Source: Lunularia cruciata (Eukaryota > Streptophyta > Marchantiopsida > Lunulariales > Lunulariaceae). From it: a stretch of DNA of 64,000 nt. The position numbers were made by a program, and so were the translations under genes. Of this stretch, positions 48,470 to 61,598 are shown piece after piece. The DNA lies in NCBI GenBank assembly GCA_948567375.1, contig OX419761.1, forward strand, positions 54,376,501-54,440,500, given 5' to 3'. A model generated the notes under the pieces. The model searched no databases. It saw only the letters and a list, made by a program, of their open reading frames with translations, and was not told the origin of the DNA. Position 1 is the stretch's first letter. Each line of letters begins with the position of its first letter.

Positions 48470-49500
48470 CACTACGCAATTCCGGCTTCCCTCTACAGTG
48501 AGTGCAGCGGCACTCCTCTGCTTCCTTCCTGGTCTCAAGAAAAAAAGGAAAGGATGTGAACTATCTACCCCTCCCTCCCTTTCCTCCCTGCTAATCGCAG
48601 AGGTTCTAAGAATGACGATAAAGGTGCGGTGTAGTAGTATGCACAAGCAGATGAGCAAGAGGATGTGGTTTGAATACTTCCGGTGGTTGGCAACACGGGC
48701 ACCCACAGGAAATCTTCACATTCACGAGGCTGCTTTTTCTCGAGCGCCGAACTCCCCCAAAGATGCCTCTCCTCGGAAAAGGTTAACGTAGTTCTCAACA
48801 CGATTACTACAGTCGATTCTGCTATGATAACCACAGTACAACAAGGGTGGTTCTCATCCACTCGATTAAGGAACTCCGACTGATTGGTCTCGCTGCGAAT
48901 GATATCTGCAGAGTGTATTTAGGCTCTCGCTGCTGAGTTCTCTGCCATGGAGAGGGAGATAAGGCATTTCCATCCCAAATAAGTTGGAGGCAGACAGGCG
49001 GACGGTGTTCGGCCGGATTCGCCGGCGGGTCCCCTCATCCGAACAAAGAAGAAACCCAATTGGATCTATCCGACTGTTCGAGAAGTTTGGTCCTACAAAC
49101 TCACTCTGTTTTCGTGTCCGGGAAGTCGAGAGCCTAAACAACTCTGGCAATTTGCCGGTATCCGAAAGACAATGAATCGGATAAAATGCGACCAGCAGAA
49201 TGCCCCGAGCGGAGCCGAGGCCACGTCGGCAGAAATCCGAGCCACACAGTCATGAGAACGGATGCTCCGGTCGGCAAAAGTGACGGGTACCGAGTCCTCC
49301 GTATCTATGGGCCCCACTCGCTTTCGTTCCATCTACGCGGCCGTTCTCATGCCCACGAACCCGAGAAACTGGATAATGTGCAAAGTCACCCCCAGCGAGA
49401 ATCTTACCATAGGTTCAATTTGCTTGATTCTTAAGAGGAGGAATTATGTTGGTGCTGGGTTTTCCATAAGAGAAGGTGGTTCTGGGGTTCAAGATTTTAA
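48470..49500 (-). promoter_or_regulatory. Putative promoter and 5' UTR region of EF-G
   Basis: Non-coding sequence upstream of the EF-G start. Its composition is balanced, unlike the AT-rich DNA beyond. I see no convincing TATA box; a CCACGTCGG word with an ACGT core lies near 49222. The several open frames here have no domain. Confidence 0.4.
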
Positions 49501-51650
49501 AGATTTTGTGTAGATGAAAATTGTATCTATCTTGCATTCAAAGAAGATGGTCTCCGTTTTCATGGTCTTCTATAGTATAATTAACGAATAAATAAGGGTG
49601 ATTCCAAATTTTGCCATCCAGCCAACTAGTGTGTATCGGAAACAATAATTAACAACAAAACTAGAGTAAATAACATCATCTTTAAATCATCTTAAGCAAC
49701 TTTCAGCAAATTTGAAGGATAAAACCCACCTTCGCTAGATTCTTTCGAACGAAACGTCAAACCCAACATCTGGAACTAGCTCACGTTCTAGATGTCAGCC
49801 AAAGAGAAGCAACTAGTAGCTCGAAATCTCTGTCAATTCTTGCCAGTATGTTACGTGTTTTCGTTTATAGTTTCTACGATCCAACATGGCAACAACTCTT
49901 TTTTTTTGGCAGCATTGCTTCTATGATCTTAGGTGCACTGACTGCCATGGCCCAGTAACTCTCAATGCTGGAATGGGTAAATCACAATGGTGTTGTTGCT
50001 TTTTTATTTTAAGAATAACTGGAATGGTATGAGATTTCAACTAGCACTTATGGACATATATATTCAATTTGCTGTACTTTACTTTGGTACGAGGTGCAAG
50101 AAAAAAGAGCAAGATTTTTCGCTCCTGAAGGAAGAATTAAGAGGTAAATAGATGCTTAGAGAATTAAGCGTAACACCCCATGCATTTATTCAACCAATTT
50201 ACTTTTAGTTCAGAGTACTCTTATCATGGTAGACGAGACAAATTAACTCTATAGAGTAAGACCATGATCGACACGATGTTATGTTTGATTAACATGGTTC
50301 GCTGAGTTCTTTGATAGAGTCAAGTATGTGCATGGTGACTGAGATGCGAATTATTCCTAAAGAAATTCTCCAGACAAATTCTTCAGCAGTTCGGTGAGCA
50401 AAAGCGGATCTATTTCTCTCTGACGATAGGTACGAAGTGGAAAAGACACCTAGAAACAAAGCTTGAATGACCTTTCGTTGTACCAGTCTTATGCTTTACC
50501 AGGAATCAGGAATCAGGATGTCATCGGAGAGGGATGTTGGATGTTGCAGAGAATGGCTCCTGTGAATCTGTTAGTTCCTCACCACTTAGTGGTTATGGTG
50601 TTTGGGCAGCTTCAAGAATAGAAAATGGTTTCCGGGAAAGTTACAGTTGGCTGTTAAGATCCTGATTACATAATGCGCGTTGAGTGGAGATATCTCTCAG
50701 TCTCAATTCACAGACGTTCAATTGTTCTGTATCTACTTAGTATGCAAATGAAAAAGCCCAACATTACTTCAGTTTCACTTTTATTGATCTTATCAATTGG
50801 TCATAATTTCGACCAAGAATACTATCCGTATAAGTTAAGCTCAACGTCTTGAAATGACTTCGGAGGTTCGAGTAGTACAGTAATTCAACTTCAATAGGTT
50901 CTCACAATTCAATGTAACGTGTACTGTGATATTTGAATAATGGGAGCAGAAGCTGTTCATGGAACGGTGATAACATATCACTGTACTGTGATATATCCAT
51001 CAATCCTGAAAATCCCTTTCCCGGGCGAATCGAAGTCCAAATAAGTCAACCCATATTTGATTGACCATTTCCTAGCTTCTTTCATATCCATACCTTCAGC
51101 AAGGCTACTGTCAAACGATAAATGCCATTGTTGCATAGTAAGACAGAACTCGCAGCAAGGTCAGAAATCAGGGAATTTGATAAGGTGAGAACAGCATATT
51201 ATGGATGAATGGAACTTTTCAATCTTGCAATTCATGATCGATGTCCATGATGTGAAATAAAAGTATCGGCAAACACCAAAAGCAATTCACAGAGTACCAC
51301 CACAGCCAATTCACGGTACAGACACAGGGTCCTTCGCCTTTGATCAGAAACTTTTTAATTTTTGGACAACAGAATAATAGAGTCTTTTTCACAACGGGGG
51401 ACGGACATAGTGCACATGATGTAAATGTACACTCATCCTTCTCCACGGGATGACCTACAGTTTTGCCAAGTACGTCCTGACTGGGAACCATACCACTCTT
51501 CTCGAAAAAAATGTGCAGGGAGATATCTCGTTCGAGACTCTAAAGGGATTGTGATTGGATTACAAATGCAAATGAATTACAGCATGGTCGGTGCATTATA
51601 AGACATGGATTATTATTATCATTTACCTATCTGGACAGCCCAGTGAATGT
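49501..51650. other. Intergenic between EF-G and GapA
   Basis: No domain-bearing frame, repeat or RNA gene is recognised. The part near 51400-51650 should hold the GapA 3' untranslated region; the minus strand has AT-rich AATAATAATAAT words near 51610-51625 that could serve as polyadenylation signals. Confidence 0.5.
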
Positions 51651-53760
<2,110 letters not shown>

Positions 53761-54067
53761 GGCTACCGAATGTTTCTTCCTTCAGCTGTCGATACTCCAC
53801 TCTGACTCGAGCTGCTGCTGTATTGCCAAACAAGCACTCTCCGATTCCAGGGACTGCTTGATCCCCGTTTTCTTCAGAGCTCTCGTCTCCTCGTTCGTGG
53901 TCCAAAAGAGCTACAGATCGGATAATTCACCTTCAGACGCTGCGCGCTCGGGCGCCTGTGGCTCGGACGGGGTTGCGATGGTCCGGGCACCCGGCGGCCA
54001 ATCCCAGCGCGGATTGGACTCTGCAGCAGATAGGAAACTGGCGGCCACGATATACTGCCACCCGTCC

Positions 54068-54120
54068 TTTTTATATTCCTACGGACTCTTTCGCTGACGT
54101 GGAAGAATATGCCACGTGGC
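54068..54120 (-). promoter_or_regulatory. GapA promoter: TATA box, ACGT element and G-box
   Basis: On the minus strand TATAAAAA lies at 54075-54068, about 308 bp upstream of the GapA start codon. Just upstream are TGACGTGG (54095-54102 as read on plus) and a perfect palindromic G-box GCCACGTGGC (54111-54120). G-boxes are bound by bZIP and bHLH factors and are common in light-regulated photosynthesis genes. Light control here is inference from these motifs and the gene's role. Confidence 0.65.
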
Positions 54121-54536
54121 GATAGAATGGTGATGGACACTGTGACTGGTTGGTCCAGTCGCGGGTAGGATTTATACTTAATTTATGTGGTGGATTTAAG
54201 TTTCACAGGTGGTAGCCGGTCGCTTGTCGCTGCCTTGATATCCATCTGATCTTATGCGTAGGGTGGACACAGGAGCAAAAGCTACGGCGTTATGTGATGA
54301 ATTAAAGTTTTATCCCGGGTAGAGTTAGGCTCTTGTTTCCTCCTCTTCCCCTCTAGATGTCCCCATCCGATAAAATTGAGACGATTCAAAAAATATTAGC
54401 ATGGACCCTGCGCAAGGATGACACGCACGTCCTTCCGCGGGAAGGAAGGACTATATTGGTATATTCGTTTCGACGGGCAGGGCCGAGTGACGGCGTTGCC
54501 GTCACGGAGATTCGACGGAAGTGTCATAAAGTACCC

Positions 54537-54594
54537 CTTATGCCTTGAAGGGGTCTCCCCATCCTTCTAGTTATCCTTTGTGACCGTCGCGTTT
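54537..54594 (+). repeat. 57-nt dispersed motif, copy 3
   Basis: Reads CCTTATGCCTTGAAGGGG, then TCTCCCCATCCTTC and GACCGTCGCGTTT. GAAGG with CCTTC, and GGGG with CCCC, can pair. It lies on the other side of the gene island from copies 1 and 2. Confidence 0.75.
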
Positions 54595-55413
54595 ATGCAG
54601 GATAGCAAGTAGTGTTGTCACTAGTCTTCTACTAATTCGTCGTTGTTAGTCCCTCCAGAACCACAGTAAATGGACAATTTTAACTCCCTGTATGACTATT
54701 TTATCCAAGTATATTTATAAAGAAAGATAACATACTTTTTCATATGATGGGAGGATGTAAAATGAAAACATTTCAACATCTCTATGAACATAGATATAGA
54801 ATATTTAAGATCATCTTCCTATTTATGTATACTCTATTGGGAAGTTATCTAAAAAAGGTAGTGAATCTTTCGTACTACCTACTTTATAATATTTTTTTAT
54901 AATATCTTGCCTCTATGTAATATAATTTTAAAACTAGATAGAATATGACGTAACTGCATCTATTAAATTTCATTCCACTAAATTTAAAAGTAGATACTTT
55001 TGTGCTTAATTGAAAATCAATATATTCTTTTGACCTATACCATCGACTTAGGAATTAAGTCACGCAATCATCCCGGAATCTTTTTCTCAATGATAAACCT
55101 ATTTTGATTCTCCAAAGAAACGCTTAACTTAAAGCCTAGATTAATATAGGTAGAATTTATTTTAGCTAATGTTTACTTCTGGAATGCTCACTGAACTTGC
55201 CACCTGGTTGAGAGAGTTTCTCTTATATGTTGCATCGTAGGAAACCAACAATTTCCAAATCATGGAAGCGAGAAAGCTTATCTTGGCCACAACAGTTAAA
55301 TAATTCTTTGAGATGATGCTTTACAAAGATTAAAAGAATATTAACTTATATTCTGAAATTTCCTTGCAAGTGTACACAGGTGATTTGGTCATGTGAGCTA
55401 TGCCGTATCCTGT

Positions 55414-55476
55414 TCGCATTTACAATGAGCCGTTGGCTGTAAGCTGCAAGCATACACGGGCTCATTGTAAATGCGA
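55414..55476. repeat. Perfect 18-bp inverted repeat with 27-nt loop
   Basis: The arms TCGCATTTACAATGAGCC (55414-55431) and its exact reverse complement (55459-55476) enclose 27 bases. Pairing does not extend beyond the arms. The surrounding sequence is non-coding. Confidence 0.9.
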
Positions 55477-56347
55477 GCCCGAGGAAAGGCATCACAATCA
55501 GCAACCACAGGGGCATGCCTTCTTCAGGGCTTCTTCAAAAACGGAACGGCACACCCGTCGAGCGCCTATTACACGCTCCTTGGATTGAGTTATATTATTT
55601 AGATTTACATGGCATGTCTCCTAAACCAGCAATTTTTTCAATATAAAACTGATATTTCTTGGATTAAAATATATTTATTTAATTTTTTCCTACTTCTATT
55701 GGTATATGTAAAAGATAGTAATAATCGATACATTCAAATGATAATAATATAACTATAACTAGTTGCTTTATTCTTCGTTTGGAAAGGCTTACTGTATACC
55801 AAGGGTTTCAGTGCTTTATGAAAGATTATGGTGATGTGACTAAGATTATAAAATTTTCATAGAAATTATAAATCCCAAATGCTTTCAGAATGGAACAAGG
55901 AGTACAAGTAGAGATAATAGAGAAGAAGAAAGTGTCATAAAATGAAAAATAGAGATTAAGCTTGGAAGAGCAAGTTGAAGTTTTAGGTTATTGCTCTTGG
56001 ATCAAAATAAATCAAGGTGAGTAGAGTAGAAGTGTTATAACATTTATTTATTACCTTTCTTATATGTGGATTTTTACCAATCTGACCTACTTCTTTTGTC
56101 CTTACAAGAAATTTTTTTAATTATTAATGATATGTAGACCAAAACATATAAATCTATGCCTAAAAAGTCTTCAAGGTAAGATAATCAAGCTAATACTTGG
56201 TCATTAGAATATAAACTCTTACATTTAAGTTGTAATCAGAATTTATCTGCTTGTCATAATATTTAGTAGAAGACACCATGACCTATCCTTCATAAAATAA
56301 ATATATAAGAGCAACTACAAACTAACCTTTAGAATGACACAACAAGG

Positions 56348-56597
56348 TTTAGGAAGGAAATATCAACCATAATTCCGTACAAAATGAATATGCTTATCCA
56401 AATATTTATCAATACTTGATATAGATGGAGTGCCATATTATTACAGTTTGTTCATTACAAATATCAAACACTTTAGGAAGGACATATCAACCATAATTCC
56501 ATAAAAAATAATATGCTCATCCAAATATTTACCAATACTTGATATATATGGAGTGCCTTATTATTACACTTTGTACGTTACAAATATCAAACACTTT
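56348..56597. repeat. Tandem duplication, 124-bp unit
   Basis: A unit starting TTTAGGAAGGA at 56348 recurs at 56472 and both end in TACAAATATCAAACACTTT. A few substitutions and a small gap separate the copies. Confidence 0.9.
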
Positions 56598-57815
56598 TGA
56601 TGATGTATTATTTAGTTAACTTTCTCAATGAAATTTAAGAGTATATTTCAAAATAAGCAATTTATATTTTTCCTACACACTTTTATGGTTTTTAAACTAA
56701 AATTTAGTATCATGTATTTATATATGTATTATTGCTTTATTTTACCATTTTATGAAGTGAAAGTTTCATGGATCTCTCTTGCATGTACTTTTCCACTTCA
56801 AAGCTTTCACCTATTCTAAATTACTCATTCTACTCTTGATTGATTTAGCACGTTGTGATTGCATCATTATTAATGAACACTTTGAACAAAGAGCACATTT
56901 TCACAATAAAAATATATAGTTAGTATGAGAGATGTACCTTGTATATGCATCAAACACCTTGTAAATATATTGGGAGTAATTGATTAAGGTATTATGAGAA
57001 AAGTGGATGAATAACAATGGATTATGCTCACCTAGGAGTGAATTCCTATGTGGTGTACTTATGTTAAGAAAGAAGTGTCCTAATTAAGATAAATTTGATA
57101 AAGGAATTTAAATATGGTCTAATAAATAGTTTAGGATTATTATTAGTATTAATACCTAATGTTCCTTATTTATTTTGTTCACAATAGTTAAAAGTCATAT
57201 GCAATTGAAAGCAAGAAGGAAGAGAATTTACTTGCATGGAGTGGAAGGAGTATGATTAAAATAATGAGAGGAATCACACATTAAACCTTTTTCCAGTTAA
57301 CATGTGACAATAAAGATTATCAAGGCTACAAATCATCACTTTTAAGATGCAATAAAACTAGAATTAAAGATTTAAGGATTGTTAGTCATTTCTGCAAAGG
57401 AATGGTTGAGAGAGCTCTTATGCTAATGTATGAAATCCTCAATGTGGAAGATTATAAAAGAGAGAAAAAGAAAGGAATCTATTTACTTGGAATTTGTAAA
57501 TATTAAGAAAATCCTCTCATAATAGGGAAGATCATAACATAGAGTAACTTTATAGATAATTCTAAGGAGAAATTAACTACTTGTCTTGTTGCTCTTTATG
57601 AAGTCAGGTACAAGTCTTACTTCATGCAAGAACAAAGATATAGTGGTTGTTTGTGACTAAGATTGGTTAGAAGTTACCTAGTGCATCAAAAATAAACTAA
57701 AGGTGCATACTTCATGACTCGCACGTGTTATATAAGCATGTGCTAGGAAGTTCAACATATATGATACCATTCTTATTGTAGTTTTATCTTTACATTTTTA
57801 CACTATGACTATGTT

Positions 57816-58241
57816 TGTAACAATATGGAGTTTAGCGACGAAGTCAGTCAGGCTCACGAAGTAGCACATAAGACAAATTAGCCTAGAATATTCCAGAAGT
57901 ATCTAGGAAGCTTCTTAGGAAGCTTCCCAATTAGCTTAGCTTGCACCTTAAGTAAGTAGCTTCTAGAAGGACGCTTCTAGAAGCTTCCAACTAGCTTAGC
58001 TTGCATGCCAAGTAGGTGGCTTCTAGAAGGAAGCTTCTTGAGAAGCTTCCTAGTTAACTTCGTTTGCACTCTAAGAAAGCGGCTTGAGGAAACTTCTTGA
58101 GAAGCTTCTCAAGGGCCTTGTATGCTACCTATAAATACCAAAGCCAAAGCTCATGCTAGGCATTCGGAGTTTTCCCTCATTCAAGTGTCCCAATGTGAGT
58201 TTCCATTCTCCTATTTCTCTCCTTGGATTTGGTCTTTTATA
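57816..58241 (+). mobile_element. 5' LTR, 426 bp, with HSE-like motifs and TATA box
   Basis: U3 contains several near-repeats of a block of about 65 bp with GAAGCTTC words. One is a perfect three-unit heat-shock-element pattern TTCTAGAAGCTTC at 57975-57987. A TATA box TATAAATA lies at 58130-58137, so transcription probably starts about 30 bp further on. Confidence 0.95.
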
Positions 58242-58242
58242 T

Positions 58243-58254
58243 TGGTATCAGAGC
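58243..58254 (+). other. Primer-binding site (initiator-Met tRNA)
   Basis: TGGTATCAGAGC, the standard plant complement of the initiator-Met tRNA 3' end, one base after the LTR. Confidence 0.95.
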
Positions 58255-58510
58255 AGGAATGGGATGGATGGAATTTATGGACCACCAAATCCACTTCCGC
58301 CAAACCATTGGGACTTCATGTCCAGATATTACCAAAGCTTTGTTTCACACAATTCATCACCTCACGCTTCGGGCAGGATTTTCTACATATGATCATCGTG
58401 TTAGAGGAACCCTTGATACTCCAATTGTAACTTATGGAGAACGGTGGACGTGTTGTATCTATGTGTTAATCAACTAGATAAATTGAGGGTAGTGGAATAG
58501 AGTAGTAGCA

Positions 58511-59345
58511 ATGGCGGAAATACCGGATGTTATCCTTGCAATGCAACAACAAATCAAGCATCTTACTTGATTGTTGGATGAACGAGACCAGTAATGATAA
58601 GAACATATAGACAAAGTGCCAATTCAAGATGGAGAAGATCGCATTTGATTTCCGAAACCCAAGGTGTTTGAAGGCAAGAATCTTCCAGGCACAGTGGAGA
58701 ATTTTGTGTTTGACTGTGAACGTTACTTTGAAGCCACCAATCTTCAAGACGAGCAGAAAAAAATTCTCTTGGCTTCTAGCCAGTTGGATGGCGTGGCAAA
58801 ACTTTGGTGGCAATTCCGAGTAGAAAGAGTTGAACGACAAATTGTTACACCAATTTTGACATGGGCAGAATTCAAGGATGCAATACTTGATTGATTTTAG
58901 ACTATAAATGCCACCCAAGCTGCACAAGATAAATTGGCAAAGTTGAGGTAGATTGGCTCAGTGAGAAGCTACATCATACAATTTCAAAATATCATCATGC
59001 AAATTCCAGATATCCAAGAAGGTGAAGTTCTGGATCAATTTGTGCAAGGATTGAAGTCACGAACCAGATTGGAGGTGACCATGCAAGAGCCACAGAATGT
59101 AGAAGAAGCCATGCAATTGGCTGAGCGTTTTGATTCCTTAGTTGTGACAACTTGGTCTCGACCTCGACCTACACAAAACCTACCAATACCACGAGTGGAA
59201 GAACCGGTACCAATGGAGATTGATGCTATCCAACAAAGACCACTTGGCACAGCAGATAGAGAAAGATTATGACAAAATGGAGGTTGTTTTTATTGTCGCC
59301 GGTTGGGGCATCGCATTGCTGAATGTCCACTGAAGAATGGATGAC
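58511..59345 (+). pseudogene. gag with CCHC knuckle, interrupted by stops
   Basis: It likely begins at ATG 58511 (MAEIPDVILAMQQQIKHL) and soon meets stops. A Ty3-type gag follows in the frame 58664-58894 (NFVFDCERYF, KLWWQF, WAEFKDAI) and 58961-59272 (FQNIIMQIPDI, DQFVQGLKSRTRLEV, EAMQLAERFD). The zinc knuckle CFYCRRLGHRIAEC (C-x2-C-x4-H-x4-C) is at 59285-59326, between two in-frame TGA codons. Gag would form the particle and bind RNA; this copy cannot be read through. Confidence 0.85.
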
Positions 59346-59436
59346 CTCGACAAGTTGCCCAAGTGGAGGTTGTGGAGCGGAATGATCAGAGAAACAAAGA
59401 ATCCCAATAGGAGATTTCGAGCCGCCTATTGGGAGC

Positions 59437-59874
59437 TTGATTAGTTCCAATGGGATTGAAGGCTCGACCTATGCAAGTCTACTTCACTTGCAAGGTATGA
59501 TATCTAATCGGGGTTGTAGGATTTTGGTTGATTCTGGAAGTTCAGAGAATTTCATGTCTATGAAAGTAGCAAAGGAATTGGGTGTTCCTATCAAGCAAGT
59601 GATTGGAAGTAGTTTGATGATGGCGGATGGTAGAAAAGGTTCTGCATTCCGCATCTCGCATCCTATTACCTTCAAGATTGGGAAGGAGTATTTGGAGTGT
59701 ATGAGGTTTGTAGTGGCACCTCTACACTATGATATCATTTTGGGTCTACCTTGGCTTGAACGTCATAAGGTTCAATTCGATTGGACCCGACGTCAAATTC
59801 AAGTACAACACCAAGGTAGGAATTTCCGATTAGGTTGTCTGGTACCTTTGAGTAAGACACCTAAGATTAGGTAG
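59437..59874 (+). CDS. Aspartic protease domain of the chromovirus pol
   Basis: A 145-codon frame with the retropepsin active site VDSGSSENF (Asp codon at 59530-59532) and the later ILGLPWLERHKVQFDW block typical of gypsy proteases. It matures Gag-Pol in related elements. The frame ends at a TAG (59872-59874) that is also the first codon of a 60-bp tandem repeat; the other two repeat units have GAG there, so the stop is a recent mutation inside pol. Confidence 0.85.
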   Translation: MISSNGIEGSTYASLLHLQGMISNRGCRILVDSGSSENFMSMKVAKELGVPIKQVIGSSLMMADGRKGSAFRISHPITFKIGKEYLECMRFVVAPLHYDIILGLPWLERHKVQFDWTRRQIQVQHQGRNFRLGCLVPLSKTPKIR

Positions 59875-60051
59875 TCCCAAGATGAGAAGTTTGTTGAGAA
59901 GGTAGCTATAGAGCAAATCTGGAAGGGAGATGAGTCCCAAGATGGGAAGTTTGCCAAGAAGGCAACCATGGAGCAAGCTTGGAAGAGAGATGAGTCCCTA
60001 GAAGGGAAGTTTGTTAATGAAGCAGCCATAGAGCAAGCTTTGGAGGAAGAT
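59872..60051 (+). repeat. Three tandem 60-bp units (20 codons each) in pol
   Basis: Units at 59872-59931, 59932-59991 and 59992-60051 keep the reading frame. Each encodes a Lys/Glu-rich 20-residue unit of type [20 protein letters not shown]. They lie between protease and reverse transcriptase. Confidence 0.95.
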
Positions 60052-61484
60052 AAGTCTGTATTCGCGGTGTGGATCAAGCCAATTGCACAAGAACAATCTG
60101 AGGAGGGCCAAGTGCCGCATCAAGCAACGGTTGATCGGATAGTTCAAGAGTTTGCAGATGTGTTTCCAGATGATCTGCCAAAGGGATTACCCTTTGATCG
60201 AGGTATGCCTTTCAAGATTGAGTTATTGCCAGGGAGTACTCTAGTGAGTAGACCAATCTATCGGCTCTCACCAAAGGAGTTGGAGGAGTTGCGAACAACA
60301 CTTACAGAGTTGTTGGAGAAAGACTTCATACGACATAGTACCTCTCCATGGGGAGCACCGGTACTATTTGTTCCAAAGAAGGATGGAGGACTTCGTTTCT
60401 GTATTGATTACCGTGGGCTCAATAAGCAAATCGTGAAGAATGCATATCCCTTGCCTCGGATTGATGCCTGCTTGATCAATTAAGTGGAGCACGCTACTTT
60501 TCCAAGCTAGATCTTTGTAGCGGCTATTGGAAAATTCCTATTGAAGGAGAGGACGTGCAAAAGATTGCCTTTTGCACAAGGTATGGATATTTTGAGTGGA
60601 GAGTTCTACCTTTTGGACTCACTAATGCTCTAGCAGTCTTCATGGATCAGATGCATCGGGTGTTGGAGGGACTATTGGATCAGTCCGTGGTAGTGTTCTT
60701 AGATGATATCTTAATCTATAGTAGGACAGAGGCAGAACACAGGAACCATGTGCGAGAAGTCCTAAGACGACTACAACAGTGGAAATTCTACTGCAAGAAG
60801 TCAAAGTGTGCTTTTTGGCAAAAGGAGGTTACCTTCTTGGGTCATAAGATCTCATCAGAGGGGATCAAGATGGAAGAAGAGAAGATCAAGGCCATTATTG
60901 ATTGGCCCACCCCAAAGGATGCTACCGAAGTACGAGCATTCAATGGATTAGCCAGTTTTTACCGACGATTTATCCACTATTATGCTCACATGGCCACACC
61001 ATTGACTGACCTCTTGGGAAAGAACTCGAGCTTCCAATGGACCACCAAGCATGAAGAAGCATTCCAGAAGTTAAAGCATATGGTGTCTTCAAGACCCATT
61101 CTTCAACCATATGATCCTCAACTACCTTGTGTGGTTGATTTTGATGCTTCTAACTTTGCAATTGGAGCTGTGTTGCAACAAGAATTTCCAGATGGATTAC
61201 ATCCTATTGCCTTTGTGTCTCGCCGACTAAATACAGCTGAAAGAAATTACTCTGCTCGAGATTGGGAACAACTTGCAATGGTATATGCCACCAAGGTATG
61301 GAGGCATTATCTCTTGAGGAAACAGGTGATCATGCAAACTGATCACAAGCCATTGTTGCAGACCTTACACCTAGAGCACATGAAGAGTCGACATCATCGA
61401 TGGGAAGAGCAACTCCAATTGTTTGACATCAAACTTGAGTACAAATCAGGTCGGTTCCATGTCATCCCTGATGCTCTATCATGA
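60052..61484 (+). pseudogene. Reverse transcriptase and RNase H, one frameshift
   Basis: Frame 1 (to 60483) has [18 protein letters not shown], the RT fingers ([20 protein letters not shown]) and [12 protein letters not shown], then stops. A one-base loss near 60465 shifts the frame; the second frame gives the FSKLDL block, VLPFGLTNA, and the catalytic FLDD (Asp codons 60702-60707). RNase H follows with DFDASNFAIGAVLQQ, SARDWEQLAMVYA and QTDHKPLL. The 61484 stop is TGA where the frame otherwise continues. RT copies the RNA to DNA and RNase H removes the template. Confidence 0.92.
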
Positions 61485-61598
61485 CAACCTGATTTGAAGT
61501 CTCTTCCTCTCATCGCGGCAGCAATTACAACGGTGTCAATTGATCCCAAGATTCATAACAAGTTTTGGTTAGCTCTACAACAAGATCCCTTCTTCTAA

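Larger units (their letters stand above)
54600..57810. other. AT-rich intergenic DNA left of the young chromovirus
   Basis: No coding region is recognised. It contains an 18-bp inverted repeat (55414-55476) and a 124-bp tandem duplication (56348-56597), listed separately. The rest is AT-rich with stops in all frames. Confidence 0.55.
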
